Assembly (NCBI GenBank): GCA_035550515.1 | Contig: DASZOZ010000039.1 | Location: forward strand, 124,001-188,000 | Direction: 5' to 3' | DNA length: 64,000 nt | Source: DATARH01 sp035550515 | Lineage (GTDB): Bacteria > Pseudomonadota > Alphaproteobacteria > ATCC43930 > CGMCC-115725 | Part shown: piece after piece, positions 1-8,352 of the stretch | Layout: each line of letters opens with the position of its first letter | Position numbering within the stretch: position 1 is the first letter of the stretch | Program-made: the position numbers and the translations under genes | The notes under the pieces: model-generated | What the model was told of the DNA's origin: nothing | The model's input: only the letters and a program-made list of their open reading frames with translations | Databases searched by the model: none

Positions 1-2433
1 CTCGGCGATGAACCAGGCGGCGATGCGCTGGAAACGCGGCCACCAGAACGCCCAGGCGCCCGGCCGCGACAGCAGCGCGCCGAACTTCCATCGGCCGATA
101 TCGAGCAGTTCGAGTTCGGCATGCGGCGGCAGGTCGCGCGGGTGGCGGCGCACGAACTCGGCCAGCGTCTGGTGGATCGCGATGCCGAGATCGGCCCGGT
201 CGGGGTCGGCGTCGAGCGGGTTGAGCGCTTTCAGCCGGAGCACATGCTTGGCGTAGATCGCATAGGGGTCGCGGCGCCACGTCTCGATATCGGTCACCGC
301 CAGCTTGCGCGGGCGCGCGGCGAGCGGCGGACGCGGCGCCGGTGCGGGCAGGGGACGATGCGCGGCCGGCCCGTCGCTCGCCGCGGCGGCGGCGGCGATC
401 TCCGGGTCGGGGCCGAGCCGCCCCTCCAGCCCGACCGCGCGCAGCACCGCGTCGAGCCGCAACAGCCAGCGCGACGGTACGGTCGGCACGCCTTCGCTGC
501 GCGCGGCGCGCGTCAGTGCGACTTCCGGCGCGCCGAGGGCCTGGGCAAAATCATGCGCGGCGATGCCGACCGCCCGCTCGGGCAGCGGGATGCCGAATTC
601 GGCGCGCATCTGGCGCGACATCCAGGGGTCGGCCGGCACTGCGCCCGGCCAAATCCCCTCGTTCAGCCCGCCCAGCACGATCAGGTCGGCCTGCTGCAGC
701 CGTGCCTCGACCAGCCCCCAGATCGCCAGCCGCGGGTGCCGGCCGTAAGCCGGGCGCACCACCATGCTCGCCGACAGCGTCTCGAACAGCGCCGGGTAAT
801 GCCGGCCGGGCAGGGGCGGAAAATCGCGTGCCGCGTCGAGCAGGTCGTGGCAGAACCCCGCGGCGGCTTCGCCCGCCGCCTCCCGCCACAACCGCGCGAC
901 ACCGCTCTGGTCGCGGCTCGCCGCGAGCCGCTCCGCGGCGGCGATATGCGCCGTCGCCAGCTCGGCGACGCCGGTGGTTTTCGCCGCCAGCAGCGCCGGC
1001 AGCTCGCCGAGACAGCTCTCGATGCGGTCGATAAACCGCCGCAGCGCGGCCGACCCATCGCCGAGCGCCGCGCGCAGGCCGGCAATGCCGGGCGCCGGGC
1101 GCGGTCCGCGGATCTTGCCTTCGAGCCGCCGCGCCAGCTCGCGGAATTCCTCGGGCGCCAGCCCGCCCGCCGCCAGCGGGTGCTTCAGCGCGGCAAGCAA
1201 CGGCACCGGCGCCAGCTCGCTCGCCGCCATGTCGAGCACCAGCCGCAGGAACGCGCCGGGCGGGGTGCGCGCGAGGGGTACGCCGGCGGAATCGTCGATG
1301 TCGATGTGCCAGCGCCGCAGCTCGGCGGTGACCCGGCGTGCCAGCGCCCGGTCCGGCGTCACCAGCGCGGCGGTCGCGCCCGGCGTTTCCAGCTTGCGCC
1401 GCAGCAGCAGCGCAATCGTCGTCGCCTCCTGCTGCGGGCTGGCGCAATCGTAGCGGTGGAGGTCACCGATGGCGGCGGCCGGCTCCGGCTTCAGGTCGCG
1501 CCAAGCGTCGGTCAGGTTCGCCGGCCGCAGCGCCTCGGAAACCAGGCGCAGCCGTGACGCGCGCGGGCGGGTCGCGGCGGGGCGCCATAGCCGCACATCC
1601 GCCGCCGTCAACGCCAGGCGATCGAGCAGCCGCGCCGACAGGTATTGCGGATGCGCCGGGTCGTCGGCGATCACCGTCCAGACGCCGGGGGCGGCGTCGC
1701 GGTCGAGCCCCGGCAGGATCACCATGCCGTTATCCAGCCCGGCAACGACCTCGACCAGCTCTTCGAGGGCGGGGATGCCGCCGGTCAGCCCGGCGGCGAT
1801 CACCGGATCGCGCGGCGGTGTCCGGCGCCACAGTGCCGCTTGGCGCGCGAGCAGCCGGTTGCGCCGCTCCGCCGGGTCGAGCGCGCCTTCCGCCGCGAGG
1901 ATCGCCGGCCAATGCCGCGGCAGGATGTCGAGAAAGCGCAGCACCACCTGCCAGTGCTCGGCAAGGTCGAGCGGCGCGAGCTTGGCGAGGTCGGCGAAGC
2001 TGGCGGCTTCGGTCGCCGCCGTGTCGATCAGCCGGGCGAGCGCGGCGGCGAGCGCCGCCGCCTGGCCCGGCAGCAGGGTCTGCGCCGCATCGCCCGCGCT
2101 CCATTCGAGCACCAGCCGGGTCAGCAGCAGGTGCCGCCGCAGCGGCGGGATCGCCGGCGGCACGGCCAGCGTCTCGTCGTCGCTCGGCTCGTCCGCATCG
2201 AGGTCGCCCATCGGCCGCAGGCACGGCAGCAGCAGCGGCGCGCCGGGGTCGCTGCCCTCTCCGGTCAGCCTCAGGAACGCCTCGCGCAAGCTGCGCACGG
2301 CGCGCCGCGTCGGCAGCAGCACCGTCATCCGCGGCAAGCGCAGCGGATCGCCGCCGGCCAGCGCGACCAAACCCTCCGCGAGCGTCGCCAAAAAAGGCTG
2401 GTCGGCGGGGATGGTGTAGAGATGCAGCGGCAC
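1..2433 (-). CDS. addB: AddB, double-strand break repair helicase-nuclease subunit (partial, 3' end outside window)
   Basis: The minus frame is open for 811 codons from a GTG start at 2433 to the left edge, so the C-terminal part is missing. AddB pairs with AddA to process double-strand breaks and replaces RecBCD in alphaproteobacteria. The N-terminus reads MPLHLYTIPADQPFLATLAE, followed by the inactivated helicase-like segment with TVLLPTRRAVRSLREAFL, typical of alphaproteobacterial AddB. The C-terminal nuclease domain with its iron-sulfur cysteines would lie beyond the edge and cannot be checked. The gene is the last of a minus-strand group tsaE-amgK-murU-addB, a conserved order in this class, with addA expected next. 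No ATG start fits the conserved N-terminus, so GTG is preferred. Confidence 0.93.
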   Translation of the reverse strand, partial: MPLHLYTIPADQPFLATLAEGLVALAGGDPLRLPRMTVLLPTRRAVRSLREAFLRLTGEGSDPGAPLLLPCLRPMGDLDADEPSDDETLAVPPAIPPLRRHLLLTRLVLEWSAGDAAQTLLPGQAAALAAALARLIDTAATEAASFADLAKLAPLDLAEHWQVVLRFLDILPRHWPAILAAEGALDPAERRNRLLARQAALWRRTPPRDPVIAAGLTGGIPALEELVEVVAGLDNGMVILPGLDRDAAPGVWTVIADDPAHPQYLSARLLDRLALTAADVRLWRPAATRPRASRLRLVSEALRPANLTDAWRDLKPEPAAAIGDLHRYDCASPQQEATTIALLLRRKLETPGATAALVTPDRALARRVTAELRRWHIDIDDSAGVPLARTPPGAFLRLVLDMAASELAPVPLLAALKHPLAAGGLAPEEFRELARRLEGKIRGPRPAPGIAGLRAALGDGSAALRRFIDRIESCLGELPALLAAKTTGVAELATAHIAAAERLAASRDQSGVARLWREAAGEAAAGFCHDLLDAARDFPPLPGRHYPALFETLSASMVVRPAYGRHPRLAIWGLVEARLQQADLIVLGGLNEGIWPGAVPADPWMSRQMRAEFGIPLPERAVGIAAHDFAQALGAPEVALTRAARSEGVPTVPSRWLLRLDAVLRAVGLEGRLGPDPEIAAAAAASDGPAAHRPLPAPAPRPPLAARPRKLAVTDIETWRRDPYAIYAKHVLRLKALNPLDADPDRADLGIAIHQTLAEFVRRHPRDLPPHAELELLDIGRWKFGALLSRPGAWAFWWPRFQRIAAWFIAE

Positions 2434-2454
2434 GCTACGAGGCGCCGAAGCTCC

Positions 2455-2552
2455 CTCGGCCGGGCACGACCCGGCCATCCACGTCTTCACTGAGAGGCAG
2501 CGCCGGAAAGACGTGGACCCCCGGGTCAAGCCCGGGGGAGGCGTGTCTGGAA
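2455..2552. repeat. Dispersed palindromic repeat between murU and addB
   Basis: The gap between murU and addB holds nested inverted repeats. One pair is CCACGTCTT (2479-2487) and AAGACGTGG (2508-2516). CCGGGCACGACCCGG and CCCCGGGTCAAGCCCGGGG are themselves palindromic. The same vocabulary recurs at 9681, 14567, 19768 and in tandem at 29588. The element probably forms hairpins in the transcript between the two genes. Confidence 0.75.
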
Positions 2553-2573
2553 GATCTACGGGAGTACGGCACG

Positions 2574-3296
2574 CTAATGCTCGTGCTGCAATTCGGCGAG
2601 GCGGGCGCGGGTCGCCTCCAGCCCATCGGGCGTGCCGACATGAAACCAGGCGCCGTCATGCACGATCGCCGCGAGCCGTCCGGCGTCTTCGGCCCTGTCG
2701 TACAGCCGCTTCAGCGAGAAGACCGCGTCCTCCACCCCGGCAAACAGCCGGCGATGCAGGATCTGGATGCCGGCAAAGAGATACGGCGCGACCTCGCGCT
2801 CGGGACGGCGCGTCGGCTTGCCGAGCGGGTCGAGGAAATAGTCGCCGCGGCCTTCATAGCCGATCGCACTGATCGTCCGCTGCAGCAGCAGCACAGCGTC
2901 CATCCTCCGCGCATCGAAGGCCGCCGCCAGCCGGTCGAGCGCCGGGACCAAGCCGTCGAGCCACAAGATATCGCCGTTGACGACAAAGAATGCGTCGTCG
3001 AGCCGCGTCAGCGCCTGCTTCACCCCGCCGCCGGTTTCGAGCAGCGCCGCCTCACGGGACAATTCGATCCCCGGCCGCTGCCGGCCGGCGAGATGCGCGG
3101 CGATCATCTCGCCTTTGTAGTGGAGGTTGACGACGACGCGCTCGACGCCGGCCGCCGCGAGGCGGTCGATGGTGCGGTCGAGCAAGGCGCGGCCGGCGAC
3201 CTCGACCAGCGGCTTGGGCAGCCGGTCGGTTACCGGGCGCAGCCGCTTGCCGAGCCCGGCGGCCAGCACCATCGCCGATTTGGGGGCTCCGCTCAT
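2574..3296 (-). CDS. murU: MurU-like N-acetylmuramate-1-phosphate uridylyltransferase
   Basis: A 240-residue nucleotidyltransferase. The N-terminus MSGAPKSAMVLAAGLGKRLR carries the sugar-nucleotidyltransferase signature LAAGLGKRLRPVT, followed by PKPLVEVAGRALLD, and a metal-binding VNGD motif is present in FFVVNGDILWLDG. MurU converts MurNAc-1-phosphate and UTP to UDP-MurNAc in cytoplasmic cell-wall recycling that bypasses de novo synthesis. The start ATG at 3296 overlaps the stop of the upstream kinase gene by 4 bp (ATGA), implying translational coupling. The kinase neighbour supplies the expected substrate, which favours MurU over generic glucose-1-phosphate or mannose-1-phosphate transferases of the same fold. 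Confidence 0.88.
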   Translation of the reverse strand: MSGAPKSAMVLAAGLGKRLRPVTDRLPKPLVEVAGRALLDRTIDRLAAAGVERVVVNLHYKGEMIAAHLAGRQRPGIELSREAALLETGGGVKQALTRLDDAFFVVNGDILWLDGLVPALDRLAAAFDARRMDAVLLLQRTISAIGYEGRGDYFLDPLGKPTRRPEREVAPYLFAGIQILHRRLFAGVEDAVFSLKRLYDRAEDAGRLAAIVHDGAWFHVGTPDGLEATRARLAELQHEH

Positions 3297-4300
3297 GCCG
3301 CGGCGCGCCGGTCGGGCACGCGCCGCGCCGCCGCCGGCAGGTGCCGGTCGAGCCAGCGGGCGAGCGGGCGCAGCGCCGGCTCTTGCAGATCGGCTTCCAG
3401 CAATCGCCAGACGCGGGGGATGTGGTCGAGATAGCGCGGCTTGCCGTCGCGCTGCCACAGCCGGGTGAAGATGCCGATGATCTTCGCGTTGCGCTGCGCG
3501 GCCAGGATCGCCGCCGAACGGCGGAAAGCGCCGCGGTCGAGCGCGGGGAACGCGTCCAGATACCGTTCCGTCATCGCCGCCCGCAGGCCGGGCGGCACGT
3601 CGCGGCGCGCGTCTTCGAGCAGCGAGACCAGGTCGTAGCTCGCCGGCCCGGCAAGCGCGTCCTGGAAGTCGAGCAGGCCGCAGCCGCGCACGCCGTCCCG
3701 CCCCGCCAGCAGCATCAGATTGTCGACATGGTAGTCGCGCAGCACCAGCGTCGGTGCCGGCAGCGCGGCGAGCGGCAGCACGTCGCGCCACAGCGCCTGG
3801 TATTCCGCGTGCAGCGCCGCAGGGAGGGGCGCCCCGAGCACGGCGGGCGCATACCATTCGGCAAGCAGCGCCGCCTCGCGCAGCAGCACGTCCTCGTCAT
3901 AGGCGGGCAGCGCCGGCGATGGGGTCACCGCCCGCTGCAGCGCGATCAGCGTGTCGACCGCCAGCGCGTAAAGCGCCCCCTCATCGGCCCCGCGCGCAAG
4001 CAGCCGCGTATAGGTGTCGTCGCCGAAATCCTCGATCAGCAACAGGCCGCGTTCGGAATCCTCGGCAAAAACCTCCGGCGCGCTGAGGCCGTGCCCGCGC
4101 AGCATCGCCGCCACCGCGACATAGGGGCGGATATCCTCGTGCGGCGGCGGCGCGTCCATCAGCACGGCGCGCCGCTCGCCCTCGGTCAGCCGGTAGTAGC
4201 GGCGGAACGAGGCGTCGGCCGCCAGCAGCGCGGGCTGCACGCCGCGCCAGCCCGTCCCGGCCAGGAAGCCCGCGATGGCGGATTCCCGCGTGCTATCCAC
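3293..4300 (-). CDS. amgK: AmgK-like anomeric MurNAc/GlcNAc kinase (aminoglycoside phosphotransferase fold)
   Basis: A 335-residue phosphotransferase. After an N-terminal SFRRYYRLTEGERRAVLMDA segment it has LLIEDFGDDTY, the catalytic region VLRDYHVDNLML and the metal-binding LLDFQDALAGPASYDL (DFQD). AmgK phosphorylates the anomeric position of recovered MurNAc or GlcNAc to feed MurU. I prefer a GTG start at 4300, which overlaps the tsaE stop by 8 bp (GTGGATAG); the reading frame extends upstream to 4327, so a longer form is possible. The tsaE-amgK-murU order is conserved in alphaproteobacteria and supports a cell-wall recycling role rather than antibiotic resistance. Confidence 0.87.
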   Translation of the reverse strand: MDSTRESAIAGFLAGTGWRGVQPALLAADASFRRYYRLTEGERRAVLMDAPPPHEDIRPYVAVAAMLRGHGLSAPEVFAEDSERGLLLIEDFGDDTYTRLLARGADEGALYALAVDTLIALQRAVTPSPALPAYDEDVLLREAALLAEWYAPAVLGAPLPAALHAEYQALWRDVLPLAALPAPTLVLRDYHVDNLMLLAGRDGVRGCGLLDFQDALAGPASYDLVSLLEDARRDVPPGLRAAMTERYLDAFPALDRGAFRRSAAILAAQRNAKIIGIFTRLWQRDGKPRYLDHIPRVWRLLEADLQEPALRPLARWLDRHLPAAARRVPDRRAAA

Positions 4301-4763
4301 TCGTGCTCTCCGCCCTAAGGCCGGCAAGGCGCGCTTGCCAGCTATCGTCGCCCGACAGCACGGCGCGGCGCACCTGTCGCTTGCCGGCGAAATCCAGCGC
4401 GACCAGTAGGCGCCGGCGCGGCAGGAGAACCCCCAGCCGCTCCGGCCATTCGATCAGCGAGATACCGTCGTGAAACGCATCCTCGATGCCGAGTTCCCAA
4501 GCCTCCTCGGCGGCGCGCAGCCGGTAGAGGTCGAAATGCCAGACCGCGGCGTCCGGCAAATCATAGCGCTGCACCAGCGTAAAGGTCGGGCTGGGCACCG
4601 CCTCGTCGCCGCCACAAGCGCGGATGAAGGCCCGCGCAAAGGCGGTCTTGCCGACGCCCAGCTCGCCTTGCAGCGCGATGACGTCGCCCGGCCGCGCGAT
4701 GCCGGCGAGCCGTGCGGCGAGCGCGGCGGTCGCGGTTTCGTCCGGCAATTCGATGGTGATCAT
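4293..4763 (-). CDS. tsaE: TsaE, tRNA threonylcarbamoyladenosine biosynthesis ATPase
   Basis: A 156-residue P-loop ATPase with Walker A GELGVGKT (residues 33-40), followed by SPTFTLVQRYDLPDAAVWHFDLYRL and ISLIEWPERLG, all hallmarks of TsaE (YjeE). With TsaB and TsaD it makes the universal t6A37 modification of ANN-decoding tRNAs in the cytoplasm. The frame is open upstream to 4844, but the conserved N-terminus starts at MITIELPDE (ATG at 4763) and the family is about 150 residues long, so the shorter start is chosen. It heads the minus-strand group tsaE-amgK-murU-addB and is divergent from the reductase at 4909; the 145-bp gap between them probably holds both promoters. Confidence 0.94.
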   Translation of the reverse strand: MITIELPDETATAALAARLAGIARPGDVIALQGELGVGKTAFARAFIRACGGDEAVPSPTFTLVQRYDLPDAAVWHFDLYRLRAAEEAWELGIEDAFHDGISLIEWPERLGVLLPRRRLLVALDFAGKRQVRRAVLSGDDSWQARLAGLRAESTSG

Positions 4764-4908
4764 CACCGCCCTGTATGCCTCTCCGGTTGCATCGGAGCAA
4801 GCCGTCGACGCGCCGCGTCTGGGCGCCGCTGTCGCCTCGGTCAACGCCGCGCCGATGGCAGCCGCGCGAGACGGCGAGCGGTTCGGCGAAATCGGCTAAG
4901 CTAAGCCG

Positions 4909-5925
4909 ATGACAGACCAATCACATACCACCGATGTCGCGATCGTCGGTGCCGGCCCGGTCGGGCTTTTCGCGGTGTTCGAGTGCGGCATGCTCGACAT
5001 GAAGTGCCATGTCTTCGACGCGCTCGACGTGCCCGGCGGGCAATGCGCCGCGCTCTATCCGGAAAAGCCGATCTACGACATCCCCGGCTATCCGCGAATC
5101 GACGCCGCCCTCCTGGTCGAACGGCTCGCCGAGCAGGCGGCGCCGTTCCGCCCGGTCTACCATCTCGGGCACGCGGTGACCGCGCTGGCGCCGTCGGGCG
5201 ACGGGTTCGTGGTCACCAACACCGCCGGGACCAGGGTCGCCTGCCGGGCGGTGGTGATCGCCGCGGGCGGCGGTGCGTTCGGCCCCAACCGTCCGCCGCT
5301 CCCCGGTATCGAGGCGTTCGAAGGGGAGAGCGTCTTCTATCTCGTGCGCCGCCGCGAGGATTTCCGCGGCAAGCGCATCGTCATCGCCGGCGGCGGCGAT
5401 TCCGCCGTCGACTGGGCGCTGTCGCTCGCCGGGCTCGCGTCGCGGGTCATGGTGGTGCATCGCCGGGCGAAATTCCGCGCCGCGCCGCAATCGCAGCGCC
5501 GGTTGGAGCAACTGGCCGAGGCCGGGCAGGTCGAGCTCGTGATCCCCTATCAGCTCGCGTCGCTCGAAGGCACGGCGGGCCGTCTCGATGCGGTGGTGGT
5601 CGCCGACCTTGCCGGCAATCAACGGCGGCTCGAGGCCGATTGCCTGCTGCCGTTTTTCGGCCTCGCGACCGAGCTCGGCCCGCTGGCGCAATGGGGGCTC
5701 GCCTTCGACGATAACCGCATCGCGGTCGATCCGGCGAGCGGTGCGACCTCGCGGCCGGGCATCTTCGCGATCGGCGACATCGCGGTCTATCCCGGCAAGC
5801 TGAAGCTCATCCTCAGCGGCTTCGCCGAGGCGGCCGCAGCGGCCCACGCCATCCATCCGCTCGTCCATCCCGGCGAGGCGCTGCATTTCGAGTATTCCAC
5901 CACGAGGGGCGTGCCCGCCGGCTGA
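4909..5925 (+). CDS. Ferredoxin/flavodoxin-NADP+ reductase, thioredoxin-reductase-like type
   Basis: A 338-residue flavoprotein with two Rossmann motifs. FAD binding is at VAIVGAGPVGLF (about residues 10-21) and NADPH binding at IVIAGGGDSAVDWALSLAG, and the C-terminal GIFAIGDIAVYPGKLKLI closes the FAD site. It lacks the CxxC redox pair of true thioredoxin reductase, which places it in the type 2 ferredoxin-NADP reductase family of alphaproteobacteria and firmicutes. It likely reduces ferredoxin or flavodoxin with NADPH in the cytoplasm. It stands alone on the plus strand between tsaE and divL and ends only 5 bp from the convergent stop of divL. The electron-acceptor partner cannot be told from the sequence. 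Confidence 0.88.
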   Translation: MTDQSHTTDVAIVGAGPVGLFAVFECGMLDMKCHVFDALDVPGGQCAALYPEKPIYDIPGYPRIDAALLVERLAEQAAPFRPVYHLGHAVTALAPSGDGFVVTNTAGTRVACRAVVIAAGGGAFGPNRPPLPGIEAFEGESVFYLVRRREDFRGKRIVIAGGGDSAVDWALSLAGLASRVMVVHRRAKFRAAPQSQRRLEQLAEAGQVELVIPYQLASLEGTAGRLDAVVVADLAGNQRRLEADCLLPFFGLATELGPLAQWGLAFDDNRIAVDPASGATSRPGIFAIGDIAVYPGKLKLILSGFAEAAAAAHAIHPLVHPGEALHFEYSTTRGVPAG

Positions 5926-5930
5926 CCCGG

Positions 5931-8261
5931 TCAATGCACCGCCGCTTCCCGCGGCGCGGCAGCCGCGGGCGGCCGATAACCGGTCGGCAGGTGGCAGCGG
6001 ACGATGGTGCCGTTGCCGGGGCTCGATTCGATCGTCACCTGTCCGCCGTGCAGCTCGATCAGGCTCTTGACCAGCGACAGGCCGAGCCCGGCGCCGGTCT
6101 GCGCCAGGGTCGGGTCGCCGCGCTCGAATTTCTCGAACACCCGCATCTGCTCGGCCATCGGGATGCCGACGCCGGTATCGGCCACGGTCAGCACCAGCTC
6201 GTGGCCGTCGCGCTCGGCCTCCAGCCGGATCGAGCCGCCCGGCGGGGTGAACTTGATCGCATTCGAGATCAGGTTGAACAGCGCCTGGCGCAGCCGCCGG
6301 TCGTCGGCCTGGATGCTGCCGATATCGTCGGGGCAATGGAACGACAGGTCGAGGTTCTGGTTGCGCGCCCGCTCGCGCGTCAGGGTCAGCACCGATTCCA
6401 GCATGTCGTGGACATCGACCTCGCTGGTTTCCAGCGTCATATAGCCGGCCTCGATCGTCGCCAGGTCGAGAATGTCGTTGATCAGCGACATCAGCCGGTT
6501 CGAGCTGTCGAGGATGCCGCGGCTGTAGTCGAGCTGGCGCGGGGTCAGCGTGCCGAAATACTCGTTCGCCAGGATTTCCGCGAAGCCGATGATCGCATTC
6601 AGCGGCGTGCGCAATTCGTATGACACATTGGCGATGAACTCGCTCTTGAGCCGCCCGGCCGTCTCCAGCGCCTCGTTGCGCTCGCGCAAGGCCCGCTCGA
6701 CGCGCTGCGTGTCGGTGACGTCCATATAGCTCAGCAGCATGTTCCCATCGGGCAGCGGCACCGTCGCGACTTGCAGCACGCTGCCGTCGGCGCGGTCGAG
6801 CAGGTCGCGCGCCAGCCCGCCGCCGGTGATGCGGGCCATGATGCGCTGCTTGAGGCGTGGCCAGTTGTCCGCGCCGTCGTCGTAGAACGCGCGGGTCTTC
6901 TCGACGATTTCGCTGATATGCGGCTCGTCTTCGAGATCGTCGGCGGCCAGGCCCCAGAGCGTGCGGTAGGCGGGGTTGTGCAGCTTGAGCCGGCCGTCGC
7001 TGCCGACCACCGCGATGCCCTCGAACAGATTGTCGAGCGATTCGCGCTGCACCTCGATCAGCGTGTTGTAGGAGCGTTCGAGCGCCAGCCGGTCGGTGAC
7101 GTCCTCATAGACGAAGACCAGCCCGCCGAGCGGGTGCGGCGAGATGTTGAGGCTCAGCGTGCGGCCGTCGGGAAGATGCATCAGCTCCTGTTGCGGCTCG
7201 ATCAGCGAGGTGAACATGCCGAGCTGCTGCCGCCGGAAGGCGCGGAAATCGGCAAGTTCGGGGATGCGCCGCCGCTCCCGCAGGCGTTCCAGCAGCTCGT
7301 CGAGCGAGGGTCCGGTCGCGAGAAAATCGGTTTCGATGCCCCACAGCGCCGCGAACGCCGAATTGGCGAATTTGAGGCGTTTGTCCGGGCCGTAGATCGC
7401 GACCGCGGCGTGGATGTTCTCCAGCACGCCGCCATGCGCGCTGATGTGGCGCTGCAGCTCGGTTTCGGCCGCTTCCCGGTCGGTGCGGTCGATGGCATAG
7501 CCGATCGTGCCGCCGTCGTGGTCCGGCGTCTCGGTGATCTCGATCAGGTGCCGCGCGCCGGCGATCACGACATGACGCGCCTCCGTGCGCGGCGCCCCGC
7601 CCGCGGCGGCGCGCGCCAGCTCGAGGGCCTTACCGCGCCCGCTCTCGGCCAGCAGCTCGCGCCCCTCGGCGAGCGCCGCCTCGCGGGTGGTGTCGAGCGC
7701 GGCGGCATAGGCGGCGTTGCAGTCGATCAGCGCCAGGTTGCGGTCGCGCCGCCACACCGGGACCGGCATCGCCTCCAGCATCGCGCGCACCGCCGCCGCG
7801 GCGGTCTGCGTTCGCGCGTGCGCCGCCTCGGCGATGCGGGTCGGGGTGATGTCGTTGACCCAGACGGCACAGTCCCGAACGCCGGTGCGCCGCCCCGACA
7901 CCGCATAGGCGGCGCCGTCGGGGCCGGTCACCGTGTCGGCGAAGGCCGTGCCGTCCGCGCGCAGCGCGTCGACCGCGGCGGTCAGGCGCGGCGCGGCCTC
8001 CGCGTCGAGACGCGCCAGAAACGCCGCAAAGCCTGCGTCCGCGGTGGCGGCAAGCGCGCCGAACACCGCGGCGCTGCCGTCGGCGCGCCAGACGAAGCCG
8101 GTGACCGGCGCAGTCGCGAGCAGCGCGGCGAGGCCGGCGCGGCTCCGTTCCGCCGTGTCGCGAGCGGCTTCGGCGATGCTGAGCCGGGAGCGCGCGTACA
8201 ACGCCAGCCCACCCAGCCCGATCACCACGGCCAGGACGATTACGGCAGCGATCAGGATCAA
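5931..8261 (-). CDS. divL: DivL-like cell-cycle protein (PAS domains, histidine-kinase core with Tyr in place of His)
   Basis: A 776-residue membrane-anchored sensor-kinase-like protein. One transmembrane helix lies at residues 2-24. Several PAS segments follow (about 250-390 and 400-520), then a HisKA region and an HATPase domain with NLISNAIKFTPPG, ADTGVGIP and GLGLSLVKSL. The H-box reads NVSYELRTPLNAI: Tyr548 (codon at 6618-6620) sits where the phospho-acceptor His belongs. This substitution, the length and the position next to ahcY and the tsaE group match DivL of Caulobacter, a pseudokinase-like partner of CckA and DivK that controls CtrA activity. The ATP-binding motifs look intact. Whether it signals as DivL does in this organism is inferred from the family. 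Confidence 0.85.
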   Translation of the reverse strand: MILIAAVIVLAVVIGLGGLALYARSRLSIAEAARDTAERSRAGLAALLATAPVTGFVWRADGSAAVFGALAATADAGFAAFLARLDAEAAPRLTAAVDALRADGTAFADTVTGPDGAAYAVSGRRTGVRDCAVWVNDITPTRIAEAAHARTQTAAAAVRAMLEAMPVPVWRRDRNLALIDCNAAYAAALDTTREAALAEGRELLAESGRGKALELARAAAGGAPRTEARHVVIAGARHLIEITETPDHDGGTIGYAIDRTDREAAETELQRHISAHGGVLENIHAAVAIYGPDKRLKFANSAFAALWGIETDFLATGPSLDELLERLRERRRIPELADFRAFRRQQLGMFTSLIEPQQELMHLPDGRTLSLNISPHPLGGLVFVYEDVTDRLALERSYNTLIEVQRESLDNLFEGIAVVGSDGRLKLHNPAYRTLWGLAADDLEDEPHISEIVEKTRAFYDDGADNWPRLKQRIMARITGGGLARDLLDRADGSVLQVATVPLPDGNMLLSYMDVTDTQRVERALRERNEALETAGRLKSEFIANVSYELRTPLNAIIGFAEILANEYFGTLTPRQLDYSRGILDSSNRLMSLINDILDLATIEAGYMTLETSEVDVHDMLESVLTLTRERARNQNLDLSFHCPDDIGSIQADDRRLRQALFNLISNAIKFTPPGGSIRLEAERDGHELVLTVADTGVGIPMAEQMRVFEKFERGDPTLAQTGAGLGLSLVKSLIELHGGQVTIESSPGNGTIVRCHLPTGYRPPAAAAPREAAVH

Positions 8262-8352
8262 GAGGTGCCGCCCACCGGCCTACGGTTCTTCGCAATCAGT
8301 CGATAATCATCCTAATTTTCGCAACAAAATCAAGATGACATCGTTAAAATTG

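Noticed and set aside
121..1557. Long plus-strand open frame opposite addB
   Set aside because: It is antisense to a clear AddB frame; high GC content keeps unused frames open and no protein signature is visible.
4764..4844. Longer TsaE start
   Set aside because: The added residues are not conserved in TsaE and would exceed the family's usual length; the ATG at 4763 is preferred.
6601..6640. Tyr in the kinase H-box as a sequencing error or dead kinase
   Set aside because: DivL proteins of alphaproteobacteria carry Tyr at this position, and the gene's length and neighbourhood match DivL.
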